A stretch of DNA of 10,109 bases from JAVBLQ01 sp031553435 (GTDB lineage Bacteria; Bacteroidota; Bacteroidia; Bacteroidales; Azobacteroidaceae): positions 1 to 10,109 of the forward strand of contig JAVBLQ010000087.1 in assembly GCA_031553435.1 (NCBI GenBank), read 5' to 3'. The translations under genes were made by a program, and so were the position numbers. Below, piece by piece: positions 1 to 7,843 of the stretch (position 1 is its first letter; each line of letters starts with the position of its first letter). Under the pieces are notes generated by a model, which saw only the letters and a list, made by a program, of their open reading frames with translations, had not been told where the DNA came from and did no database searches.

Positions 1-314
1 TCGCCAATCAAAATATTTTTCAACTGAACTGTGTCCTCTCTGGAAGTGATTTGCATTAGATAAGGGCCTCCGCTTTTTAAGACTTCTGTTGTAAGAGACC
101 AGTTTCCATCAACACCTGCTGTTGTTTGATATTTTTTTCCGGCGAATGTTAATTTTACAATTTCCCCTGCATGTGCATTTCCCCAGATTTTATTGGTTTT
201 ATTCCGTTGTAAAATGGCATTATCCGTGAATATATTGGCAACAGATAAATTTTGGGCAGAAAGAAATTCTGCCGGGAAGAAAAGAAACAGGATAATCCAA
301 ATGTGAGTTTTCAT
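1..314 (-). CDS. Sialate O-acetylesterase-like SGNH esterase, N-terminal part (cut by window edge)
   Basis: My translation from the ATG at 312-314 gives 104 codons that stay open to the window edge. It starts with a signal peptide (MKTHIW, a hydrophobic run rich in Leu/Phe, then a likely cut after FLSA before QNLS), so the product is exported. The next part reads like the N-terminal beta domain of sialate O-acetylesterase-like proteins: FTDNAILQRN, then KIWGNAHAGEIVKL, DGNWSL, GPYLMQI and LKNILIG. In this family that run leads into the SGNH catalytic block with its GQSNM motif, which would lie just outside the window, so no catalytic residue can be seen here. Family members remove O-acetyl groups from sialic acids or from plant and microbial polysaccharides. 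It lies 69 bases after the susD-like gene and probably belongs to the same locus. The family call is fairly secure; the substrate is unknown. Confidence 0.82.
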   Translation of the reverse strand, partial: MKTHIWIILFLFFPAEFLSAQNLSVANIFTDNAILQRNKTNKIWGNAHAGEIVKLTFAGKKYQTTAGVDGNWSLTTEVLKSGGPYLMQITSREDTVQLKNILIG

Positions 315-336
315 GGCGATTGAGAAATTATTATTA

Positions 337-367
337 ACCCTAACAGAACCAAAAATCCTGTTAGGGT
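337..367 (-). terminator. Intergenic hairpin between the susD-like gene and the esterase gene (possible terminator or processing site)
   Basis: Positions 337-346 (accctaacag) and 358-367 (ctgttagggt) are perfect inverted repeats of 10 bases with 11 bases between them. In the minus-strand transcript the stem can grow to 12 pairs with one A-U and one G-U pair, leaving a loop of UUUUUGG. It begins about 16 bases after the susD-like stop codon. What follows is UUAAUAAUAAUUUC, which is U-rich but has no clean U-run, so it is a weak intrinsic terminator at best. It could equally attenuate or protect the end of the upstream mRNA, lowering expression of the esterase relative to SusC/SusD. Confidence 0.4.
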
Positions 368-383
368 ATCTTTCATACATCTA

Positions 384-1886
384 TTAATATCCCTCATTTT
401 GTGTTAACATTCCACCGGAAATATCTCTGTCACGATTGGGTATCGGGAACAAATAATTGGCTTTACGGGGTGAAACTCCGGGTTTAGCATCTCCAACCAG
501 TTTTTGCATTTCTTCCAACGTACACATTCTTACAAGGTCGTGCCAACGGTGGCCTTCTCCTGCAAACTCGACGCGACGTTCAGCTAAAACAGCTTTTTTG
601 AAATCTGCATAGTTCGCAGCCGGAGTATCTCCCAAACCTGCACGATGACGAACGACATTCAAAGCGTCTTTAGCAGCCTGATTAGGGTTCTTGTTAATTT
701 CGTTCAAAGCCTCAGCCTTGATCAGATACATTTCTGCCGTACGCAAATAAGGAAATGTTGCATCCGATTCGTTTCCTTTAGGTTCTGCCACTCTATCCCA
801 ATATTTGCAGAAATAAGGAGCATCAAAAGCTTCAACAGAGCCATCCGTATAGGTGAATGTTTTGAATAGAGCCACATCCCGGCGTTTATCGCCCAGTTCG
901 AATGAAGCATATAAATTATCTGTGGCGGCATCGTAACCTTGTGCATTGTTCGGGCCACCTTTTGTTGTATTCATTTTAGGCAATAATCGAACGAGGAACT
1001 GATTTCCTTTCCAACCCTGGCTCAAAGAAGCGCTGAAATTGACTTCCCATATTCTTTCTCCTTTGAAACGATTGCTGAGTTTGAATAAATCTTCATACGA
1101 TCCCATCGGAAATGCCGGTATGACTGCGTCTGCTTTTTGAACAGCTTTCTGCAAATATTCGTTGTTCTTTTCTTTTTGACCTAATGTCAGATAAACTCTG
1201 GCCAATAAGGCTGATGCTGACAAGGCATACGGACGTCCATAACCCTGGCGGTCACCATATTTCAAATTATTTTCGGCAAATGCCAAATCTTCCAGTATGA
1301 CCGGATAAATCTGAGCAACAGGAGTTCTCGGTATTTTTGCTTCTTCCAGACTTTCTGTAGGTGTGATGTGTCAAGGAACATCTCCGAAGAAACGGGTCAG
1401 CTCGAAATAACACAATCCACGAAAAAAACGAGCTTCGGCAATCAGTTGATTTTTTTTCACTTCGTCTGTAAAGCCAATGGCAGGAACCTTGGCAATCACA
1501 GTATTACATGTATTGACAGTCATGTAAAGGTCATGCCATAAGCAAGATACCCGGGAATTATAGGCATCAATCTGAAATTTGGAAACAGATTGAAATTCAG
1601 GGGATGATTGTTTGGAAAGCATATTATCCGACATTAATTCCGGCAATTCCCAGAAGTCATTATAAAATAACCCGCCGAAGTGTTCACTCCACAGATTGTA
1701 AGCATCGTAGTCGGATATCAATAAACTGTAGATAGCATCTGTTGCTGCAACGGCATCGCTTTCGGTTTTATAATAATTTTTATCGGTTATGCTTCCTTTG
1801 GGATCTTCATCCAGAAAATCCGAACAAGCTGTGAATGTAGCGATTGACAATATCAGTGTTGATAGATAAATATATATTTTTTTCAT
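384..1886 (-). pseudogene. SusD/RagB family glycan-binding lipoprotein, interrupted by in-frame TGA at codon 172
   Basis: The frame runs 500 codons from the ATG at 1884-1886 to TAA at 384-386, with one internal TGA at 1371-1373. The N-terminal part has a lipoprotein signal (hydrophobic run, TFTAC, lipidated Cys21) followed by the family's usual SDFLDEDP start, and ends RFFGDVP. After the TGA the same frame continues HITPTESLEEAKIPRTPV, which fits the SusD stretch GDVPL...P.T..EA..PR directly. It goes on through helical TPR-like repeats (ALSASALLARVYLTLGQ), the YLRTAEMYLIKAEALN helix, AVLAERRVEFAGEGHRWHDL and the ending LFPIPNRDRDI, all hallmarks of SusD/RagB. Apart from the stop there is no gap or frameshift. 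SusD proteins form the lid on SusC and bind the glycan at the cell surface. A product ending at residue 171 would lack most of the fold, including the C-terminal domain. The gene begins 12 bases after susC, so the two are surely co-transcribed. Nonsense mutation, assembly error and readthrough remain possible. Confidence 0.88.
1371..1373 (-). other. In-frame TGA stop inside the SusD frame
   Basis: On the minus strand the codons read GGA GAT GTT CCT TGA CAC ATC ACA. SusD relatives normally have a Leu or similar residue after GDVP, and TTA (Leu) differs from TGA by one base. The frame is otherwise open for 171 codons before and 327 after. There is no ATG in frame close behind the stop; the first usable start-like codon is a TTG at 1284-1286, in the middle of a conserved helix (EDLAFAEN), so re-initiation there is unlikely. 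The nearest out-of-frame ATG, overlapping GAGATGTTC, opens only a short unrelated frame. Confidence 0.9.
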
Positions 1887-1898
1887 TGTCGTAATTTT

Positions 1899-4800
1899 TT
1901 AAAAGTTTAGTTTAAGACCTAACATATATAATCTGGGTATCGGATAAGAACCATAATCGGCTCCCATACTCAGGTTATTTTGTCCGAAACGGCTTACTTC
2001 AGGATCATATCCGGAATATTTAGTAAATGTGTAAACATTTTTGGCGCTGACATATAGTTGCAGACCGTTGCAGGCATATTTTTTCAAAAAGTTGGCAGGG
2101 AGATCGTATGACAAAGTTATGTCTTTTATTCTTAAATAAGAACCGTCTTCCACCTGATGATCAGAGAAAACATTGGTCATTGGCGATGCATTTGCCCTTG
2201 GGTATTCGTTGGTCGGATTGGTCGGAGTCCAACGTTCCAATGCAGCTGTTGAGTTGTTTTTTGTTCCATCAAAACTTTCTAAGGAAAACAGGTTGAAATT
2301 GGCGATAGAATTACCCTGGACACCTTGTAAATAAAGATTCAGGTTGACATTTCCTGCATTTTGTCCTAATTTCAAAGTGAAAGTATTGTTCCATCCGTAT
2401 GTAAAATCAGGATTGGCATCGCCTAATTCATACAAATCCGATTCATTCAGGATGTTATCGCTATCATCTTTATTGACATATTTTCTATCTCCGTAACTGA
2501 TTGTTTTACCGGGGAAATAGGCTATTTTTGATAAATCTTCACCTGTTTGAGCAATTCCATCGGTTTTATATCCGTAAATAGTTCCAATGGGTTTACCTTC
2601 CATCACTCTTGTCCAATAAGTGATACCCATGATACTTGCACCGGGTATTCCGTCTTCGTTCCAAGGCAAGTTGGTTATTTTGTTTCTGTTCAATCCGAAA
2701 GTGAGGTTTGAATCCCATCTGAATTTTTTATTATCCACAGGAGTTGCATTGAATGTAAAATCAAAGCCTTTGTTTTCAAGGTTTCCAATATTTTGTATAG
2801 CTTGTTCATAACCAAGATGATATTCGACAGGAACGGGTAAAATCAAATCTTTTGTTTTTTTGATGTAAAAGTCGGCTGATAATGAATACCGGTTTTTATA
2901 TATGCCAATATCGAAACCAAAGTCGAATTGGGAGGTTGACTCCCATCTTAAATCCTGATTTCCTAAAGTATATGGGCCTTGACCTTTGATAATTCCAGCA
3001 GTGTTGATGTAGGCTTCTGTTACTTGTAACAATCCCAACGAACTATAAGGGGGGATTCCTTCGTTTCCGACTAAACCGTAGCTCAGACGTAATTTCAGGT
3101 TGTCTATCAATTCCTGGTCTTTCATGAAAGCCTCTTCGGAAACGCGCCATGCCAATGCTGCTGAAGGGAAGAATCCATATTTATAGTTTTCCCCGAATTT
3201 TGAAGAACCGTCGATACGACCAGTCAAAGTCAGCAGGTAGCGGCTGTCATATCCATAATTAACGCGAGCCAGGTATGATAACATTTGCCATGAGTCATAA
3301 CCTGTGCTTGCAATTTGAACTTTTGCTCCTTGTTGAATCGCATGATATCCTAATCTTCCATCTTCAATATTCGATCTTGCCACAGTGACAGGAAAGCCTT
3401 CGTACTGTTGAGAGGTGATGCCAAGCACGGCATTCACAGAGTGTTTTTCGGCAAAAATCTGATTATAGCTTAATGTGTTTTCCCAAACCCAGGTATATCC
3501 GTCGGCTTGACCAACAACGGCAATTCCTTCGCTGGCTTCACCTCTTTTGATGTCTTTAGGTGCAAAACTTTGGTCTTTTACGTTGAAGTAGTCAATACCG
3601 ATACTGCTCCTAAAATTTAATCCTTTCAAAATCATTACATCGGCAAATAAATTACCTGTCAACCGAAGTGATTTGTTTAATTGTTGATAGGTATTTGCAT
3701 CCTGAACCGGATTTCCTACGGCGGGGTTGGAGGTATTGTTTTCGTATACATAAGTTCCGTCCGGGTTTCTTACGGGTAATCCGGGATTCATTTCCAATGC
3801 CCAGGAAGTGATACTGGAAGGAATAGCGCTTTCGTAATTGGTTACAACGCCATTGGATTGGCTATAGGAAATATTCATCGTGTTCCCAATTTTAATTCGG
3901 CTGCTCAGCTCCTGGTCCAAATTGAAACGAAGGCTTCCTTTTTTATAGTCTGATCCGATGATAATTCCATCCTGGGAGAAAAAACCGGTAGAGAGGAAAT
4001 AGGATGATTTATCGCTTCCTCCGGCAAAACCGGCTTCGTAATTCTGAATGGGCGCTGTACGAAAAATCTGATGTTGCCAGTCAGTACTTTGTTTTCTCAG
4101 GTTATTCAAATCCGCATAGTAAAGTTTTCTTTCTACGTTTGCATTGTCGGCAGCTTCATTTCCGAGAATGGCCAATTGTTCGGCATTCAACATATCCATC
4201 TTTTTGGCAATGGTTTGCAGTCCATAATAAGCATTGAAGGAGGTACGAACTTTCCCTTTGCTTCCACGTTTGGTGGTGATCAAAATAACGCCATTGGCGC
4301 CACGTGCTCCATAAATTGCAGTGGCGGAAGCGTCTTTCAATACTTCGATAGATTCCACATCGTTCGGATTCAGGGAGGCCATCGGGTTCAGGGAAGGAGT
4401 GTTCATTGCTCCTGAACTGGCGCCGCCGCTAATCACCGGCACACCATCAATCACATACAAAGGTTCGTTGGTTCCCATGATAGAGCTTGTTCCACGAATA
4501 CGGATAGAAGTTCCAGCTCCCGGTTGTCCGGAAGTATTGGTGACAACCACACCGGCTGCACGACCTTGCAATCCCTGGTCAACAGATGTAATGGATGTTT
4601 TTACCAGGTCTTCCGATTTTACGGAAGATATAGAAGCAGTCAGGTCACTTTTCTTTTGAGTTCCGTAACCCACTACGACTAATTCTTCCAAATAATTTAC
4701 CTGTGCTTTTAATGTTGTGTTCAATGTTTGATTGGCAGTCAATCTGATTTCTTCCGTTTCATATCCGACATAGGAAAAAACGAGATAATCGCCTACGGAT

Positions 4801-4994
4801 GCATTCAGCGTAAAATGTCCGTCGAGGTCTGTAACAGTTCCATTACTGGTATTTTTAACAATGACGCTCACGCCTACAAGAGGAGTTCCGTCTTCTTCAC
4901 TTACGGTACCTGAATATTGTTTTTGTTGTGCATATATATTTCCCCACATACAGAGGAATATTAGCAGACAGCAAGTTTTTATTATGTGTTTCAT
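1899..4994 (-). CDS. SusC/RagA family TonB-linked outer-membrane transporter
   Basis: This complete gene of 1031 codons has the usual SusC length and layout. A signal peptide (residues 1-22, likely cut at NIYA/QQ) is followed by a carboxypeptidase-regulatory-like domain (about 26-110: GTVSEEDGTPLVGVSV, GTVTDLDGHFTL, FSYVGYETEE). Then comes the SusC signature ELVVVGYGTQKKSDLT and the plug domain, with GLQGRAAGVVV, IRIRGTSSI, LYVIDGVPV and, at residues 218-229, VLKDASATAIYG followed by GARGANGVILITTKRG. The remainder is the outer-membrane beta-barrel, ending in LGLKLNF with the terminal Phe typical of such barrels. SusC proteins use TonB energy to import oligosaccharides into the periplasm beneath a SusD lid. 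It starts 25 bases after the GH92 gene and ends 12 bases before the susD-like gene, so it belongs to the same transcript. No frameshift or internal stop is seen, so the transporter looks intact although its partner is broken. The glycan carried cannot be read from the sequence; the neighbours suggest mannose-containing oligosaccharides. Confidence 0.96.
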   Translation of the reverse strand: MKHIIKTCCLLIFLCMWGNIYAQQKQYSGTVSEEDGTPLVGVSVIVKNTSNGTVTDLDGHFTLNASVGDYLVFSYVGYETEEIRLTANQTLNTTLKAQVNYLEELVVVGYGTQKKSDLTASISSVKSEDLVKTSITSVDQGLQGRAAGVVVTNTSGQPGAGTSIRIRGTSSIMGTNEPLYVIDGVPVISGGASSGAMNTPSLNPMASLNPNDVESIEVLKDASATAIYGARGANGVILITTKRGSKGKVRTSFNAYYGLQTIAKKMDMLNAEQLAILGNEAADNANVERKLYYADLNNLRKQSTDWQHQIFRTAPIQNYEAGFAGGSDKSSYFLSTGFFSQDGIIIGSDYKKGSLRFNLDQELSSRIKIGNTMNISYSQSNGVVTNYESAIPSSITSWALEMNPGLPVRNPDGTYVYENNTSNPAVGNPVQDANTYQQLNKSLRLTGNLFADVMILKGLNFRSSIGIDYFNVKDQSFAPKDIKRGEASEGIAVVGQADGYTWVWENTLSYNQIFAEKHSVNAVLGITSQQYEGFPVTVARSNIEDGRLGYHAIQQGAKVQIASTGYDSWQMLSYLARVNYGYDSRYLLTLTGRIDGSSKFGENYKYGFFPSAALAWRVSEEAFMKDQELIDNLKLRLSYGLVGNEGIPPYSSLGLLQVTEAYINTAGIIKGQGPYTLGNQDLRWESTSQFDFGFDIGIYKNRYSLSADFYIKKTKDLILPVPVEYHLGYEQAIQNIGNLENKGFDFTFNATPVDNKKFRWDSNLTFGLNRNKITNLPWNEDGIPGASIMGITYWTRVMEGKPIGTIYGYKTDGIAQTGEDLSKIAYFPGKTISYGDRKYVNKDDSDNILNESDLYELGDANPDFTYGWNNTFTLKLGQNAGNVNLNLYLQGVQGNSIANFNLFSLESFDGTKNNSTAALERWTPTNPTNEYPRANASPMTNVFSDHQVEDGSYLRIKDITLSYDLPANFLKKYACNGLQLYVSAKNVYTFTKYSGYDPEVSRFGQNNLSMGADYGSYPIPRLYMLGLKLNF

Positions 4995-5019
4995 GTGTAA
5001 AATATAATAATGTGATTTT

Positions 5020-7764
5020 TTATTTTTCTAATCCCCAATTTTTATTTGGTTGTGAACCTAACCAAATTTCCAGATTTCCTCCAAGCCCATAGTCTTTATG
5101 TTCTATCCAGTATTTGTTATGTCCCTTTCCATTGAATTGTGTTTTTTGGATATAGCAATTTTCTTTGGAGTTGTTGTATGTTTTAATTTTAAACTCTTTT
5201 CCTTTATAATATTGAGGATTGAGTTTAATCGTAATTTCATCAAATACAGGACTTGTGATTTCATACGAAGGATTCTGTGCACAGGTGCCCTGTACGCTGA
5301 ATAATCCCAAAGCCATCAAAGCGCTTACGCCACCCATTTGTCCCTGATCTTCATCATGTCCGCCATATCCCCGATCAGGTGTAATGGCTCCATAAGCTTG
5401 TGCTCCTACTTTTCTTACCCAATATTGAGAAAGCCAGGGTTGTCCCGCCAGATTGAACACATGTGCATCCGAGCATCCCGGTTGATTTGCGTAGCTGATA
5501 TAACCATTGCTGTATCCGAATACAAAATCATCTTTATCTGATTGTTCGAAAGCGTAATTCAGCTTTTTGCACAATACATCGTTTCCTCCCATCAACTTAG
5601 CTAATCCGGGTATATCCTGAGAAACGGCCCAAGTAGCTTGCCAGGCATTGGTTTCTACCCAGCCATGTCCACTCAGAGGATCATTGTGTAACCATTTTCC
5701 GTTAGCATCTTTTGGGAAAAGAAGTTGTTGTTCTGGATTATATAACTTAATCCAGCCTTGAGAACGTTTCAAGTAATAAGACGCATCTTTGGTTTTTCCC
5801 ATTTTAGCAGCCATTTGAGACAAAGACCAATCCTGAAATGCTGCTTCAATGGTAATTTCGGCATTGCCAGGATAATATCCGTTTTTGATGTAGAACTCGA
5901 TTTCTTTTACAGGACCGATCATACCTCCGGGTTTATGGTTTCTGACCATTGCTTCATATGCTTTTTCCGGATCTGTTTTTGTCAGCATATTTTTCTGATA
6001 AGCTGAAGTGATCAGATTGGTTGCCGGACAAGTGGTCATGATGTATGAATAACCTCCTGCATTGGGGCCTCTGGGCAATAATCCTCCATTATCAGCATAT
6101 TGTACCAGACAAGCGGCAAAATCATCCAGAACCTCAGGCCAGGCCAATCCCCAAAGAATATTCAGATTCCATTGAGTCAACCAGAATGCATCCGAGTTAT
6201 ACATGTGAAAACGAGATGTCCCATCCTGATTTTTAGGTAATGTGCGAACAATCAATTTTGCATTGACAGTAGCATTTCCTACCCTTTGTCCTTGGGTATA
6301 ATCGGGATAATCACCAGAAACATCATCCAGTTTGTGTCTTCCGAGTAATACATGCCACAGATCCGTATAGAATTTGATTTGTTGTTCGTTGGTTCCGCCT
6401 TTTACATCAATGCGACCCAACCAATCGTTCCATTCTTTACGTGAATCAGCTTTTACTGCATCAAAATCCCATCCGAATTTGTCGTTTTCCATATTTTTAC
6501 GGGCATTCTCTATGTTTGTATAGGAAACTGCAAATTTTACCTGTATTTCTTCGCCGGCTTTTACATTATAGACAGCGCTTACTCCGCAGGCAGGGGCATC
6601 GTAATAGCTTTCACCTGCATTTCTTGGTGTTTTCTGATTTATGCCCTGATGTGAGGTAATATTTTTCAATATTTCTTTTTCGTTCCATGCATCCAGTTGT
6701 TGGAATGGTTTATCGAATTTCATCACGAAGAATATCCTTACATTGTCAGGGCCTCCCCAGAAACGTCCGGTTGTATTGACAGAGCCTTCTATTTCAGTAT
6801 TGCTTATTTTAGTTACACGACAATCATTCATGGTTGTAGTAGCTAAATATCCGCCCAGATTGAGCAATACATTCGACACATTATCTTTAGTGTAACGAAG
6901 TTTATAGTAGCTTACGCGGTCTGTGGAAGTCTGTTCTACCCAAATACCATAATCCTGTAAAAATACCCTGTGATATCCCGGTTGAACGATTTCTCCGTCG
7001 TGGGAGAAAGTCGATTTCCAGTTTTGCTCTCCTGATACGGGATTTACGTTTCCGGTGGTTGGCATCAAACTAATCCCTGACAACATCCAGCAATGTACTT
7101 GTGGAAAGCCTAATATTTCAAGTGAATTATAATTATATCCACCGCCATATTGGTTTTTGTTGCGCGTCATCGGTGCGGCGCTGATCATTCCGAAGGGGCG
7201 ACTTCCGGTTACGAAAAAGAAATAGCGTCCACGGGCTGATTCCACATAAGGATCTACTTTGGAAACATAATCAGGATAGTCTTCAGGAGAAGGATATACT
7301 TCGATTTCAGATAAACCGACATTTAGTCCATCTGCATCTGTTGTTTCAAATTTTACCCAGCTTACTTTTTTGGTGGGAAAATTAACTGCTTTCGCACATC
7401 CATTATTGGGAATCTGATTAACAAAAATGCTGGATCCATCACTGAAATGTAAAGTCCCTCCGGAAATATGACTTTGCTGTATAGGGCGATCATACAAAAT
7501 AATCCGGTTGATATTCTGTGGCTTCTCCCATTCCAGTCTGATCCACGGATAATCAATGGCTCCCCAGGAAGTTTGCCTGCTTGCCGACACCCATTCTCCC
7601 TGGTTCTCTATTCCGATTAATCCGTCAATTGCTTTTTGAGCCGAATGTTCTGCATCTTTTTCGGATGACGCAGTTATTTTAGCCAGAGGAGCAATATTGT
7701 CAGGGCCTGCGAATATGCAGAGATTGTTGGCGAGAAGGAATATTATGAATAGTTTTTTTAACAT
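5020..7764 (-). CDS. Secreted GH92 family alpha-mannosidase with N-terminal F5/8 type C-like domain
   Basis: The 914-codon protein starts with a type I signal peptide (cut near CIFA/GPDN, residue 19), so it is probably periplasmic. Residues about 22-160 look like a discoidin (F5/8 type C) carbohydrate-binding domain: ITASSEKD, AIDGLIG, WIRLEWEKPQNINRIILYDR and a final LSEIEVYPS. From about residue 170 the two-domain GH92 fold follows: VDPYVES, then SRPFGMISAAPMT, the long beta-sandwich, SDAFWLTQWNLNILWGL and the GGLLPRGP region. WVETNAWQ places Glu704 where the family's general acid is expected. GHDEDQGQM (Asp804, Glu805, Asp806) falls about 100 residues later, where GH92 enzymes carry their acidic base residues. 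The end, YIQKTQFNGK...PNKNWG, is the usual C-terminal beta part. GH92 enzymes are calcium-dependent, inverting exo-alpha-mannosidases. The motif differs from the more common GN-D-D-GQMSAW form, so linkage preference should not be assumed. It lies between the lipoprotein gene (79-base gap) and susC (25-base gap). Confidence 0.93.
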   Translation of the reverse strand: MLKKLFIIFLLANNLCIFAGPDNIAPLAKITASSEKDAEHSAQKAIDGLIGIENQGEWVSASRQTSWGAIDYPWIRLEWEKPQNINRIILYDRPIQQSHISGGTLHFSDGSSIFVNQIPNNGCAKAVNFPTKKVSWVKFETTDADGLNVGLSEIEVYPSPEDYPDYVSKVDPYVESARGRYFFFVTGSRPFGMISAAPMTRNKNQYGGGYNYNSLEILGFPQVHCWMLSGISLMPTTGNVNPVSGEQNWKSTFSHDGEIVQPGYHRVFLQDYGIWVEQTSTDRVSYYKLRYTKDNVSNVLLNLGGYLATTTMNDCRVTKISNTEIEGSVNTTGRFWGGPDNVRIFFVMKFDKPFQQLDAWNEKEILKNITSHQGINQKTPRNAGESYYDAPACGVSAVYNVKAGEEIQVKFAVSYTNIENARKNMENDKFGWDFDAVKADSRKEWNDWLGRIDVKGGTNEQQIKFYTDLWHVLLGRHKLDDVSGDYPDYTQGQRVGNATVNAKLIVRTLPKNQDGTSRFHMYNSDAFWLTQWNLNILWGLAWPEVLDDFAACLVQYADNGGLLPRGPNAGGYSYIMTTCPATNLITSAYQKNMLTKTDPEKAYEAMVRNHKPGGMIGPVKEIEFYIKNGYYPGNAEITIEAAFQDWSLSQMAAKMGKTKDASYYLKRSQGWIKLYNPEQQLLFPKDANGKWLHNDPLSGHGWVETNAWQATWAVSQDIPGLAKLMGGNDVLCKKLNYAFEQSDKDDFVFGYSNGYISYANQPGCSDAHVFNLAGQPWLSQYWVRKVGAQAYGAITPDRGYGGHDEDQGQMGGVSALMALGLFSVQGTCAQNPSYEITSPVFDEITIKLNPQYYKGKEFKIKTYNNSKENCYIQKTQFNGKGHNKYWIEHKDYGLGGNLEIWLGSQPNKNWGLEK

Positions 7765-7783
7765 ATTGTATCATTTAATTCTG

Positions 7784-7837
7784 AAGTTTAACGTTTTACG
7801 TTTATTGTGCGTAAGCCAAACGTATAACGTTAAACTT
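7784..7837. repeat. Near-perfect 20-base inverted repeat built from 7-base units, upstream of the GH92 gene
   Basis: The left arm, 7784-7803 (aagtttaacgttttacgttt), pairs with the right arm, 7818-7837 (aaacgtataacgttaaactt), at 19 of 20 positions; the one exception is a T/T mismatch at 7796/7825. The spacer is 14 bases. The right side reads as degenerate 7-base units, AAACGTA-TAACGTT-AAACTTA-AAACGTT, and the left arm on the other strand reads AAACGTA-AAACGTT-AAACTT. It nearly fills the gap between the lipoprotein and GH92 genes. Possible roles are a bidirectional terminator, an mRNA-stabilising hairpin or a member of a dispersed intergenic repeat family. There is no U-run downstream on the minus strand, so simple termination is not well supported. 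Confidence 0.75.
7817..7824 (-). promoter_or_regulatory. Possible Bacteroides-type -7 box upstream of the GH92 gene
   Basis: On the minus strand the sequence is TACGTTTG, matching the TAnnTTTG form of the Bacteroides -7 element. It would put a transcript start roughly 45 bases before the GH92 ATG. No convincing TTTG-like -33 element is seen at the usual distance, and the box lies inside the 7-base repeat array, whose composition makes a chance match likely. It is offered only as a weak candidate for an internal promoter. Confidence 0.18.
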
Positions 7838-7843
7838 AAAACG

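Noticed and set aside
337..367. A strong rho-independent terminator after the susD-like gene.
   Set aside because: The stem is good but the following bases are UUAAUAAUAAUUUC without a continuous U-run, so it is kept only as a possible terminator or processing hairpin.
358..369. Telomere-like TTAGGG string.
   Set aside because: It is a single copy forming one arm of a local hairpin, not a tandem array.
384..1286. A separate 300-codon gene starting at the TTG at 1284-1286.
   Set aside because: It is in the same frame as the upstream SusD part, and the 28 codons between TGA and TTG encode conserved SusD sequence (HITPTESLEEAKIPRTPV...). It is the second part of one interrupted gene.
1371..1373. 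TGA as a selenocysteine or other programmed recoding site.
   Set aside because: SusD proteins have no redox centre here, the expected residue is Leu, and I see no obvious selenocysteine-type stem-loop immediately downstream.
4071..4659. Plus-strand open frames of 112-114 codons (4071-4415 and 4321-4659).
   Set aside because: They lie fully inside the well-supported susC gene on the opposite strand, and their translations show no domain or signal feature.
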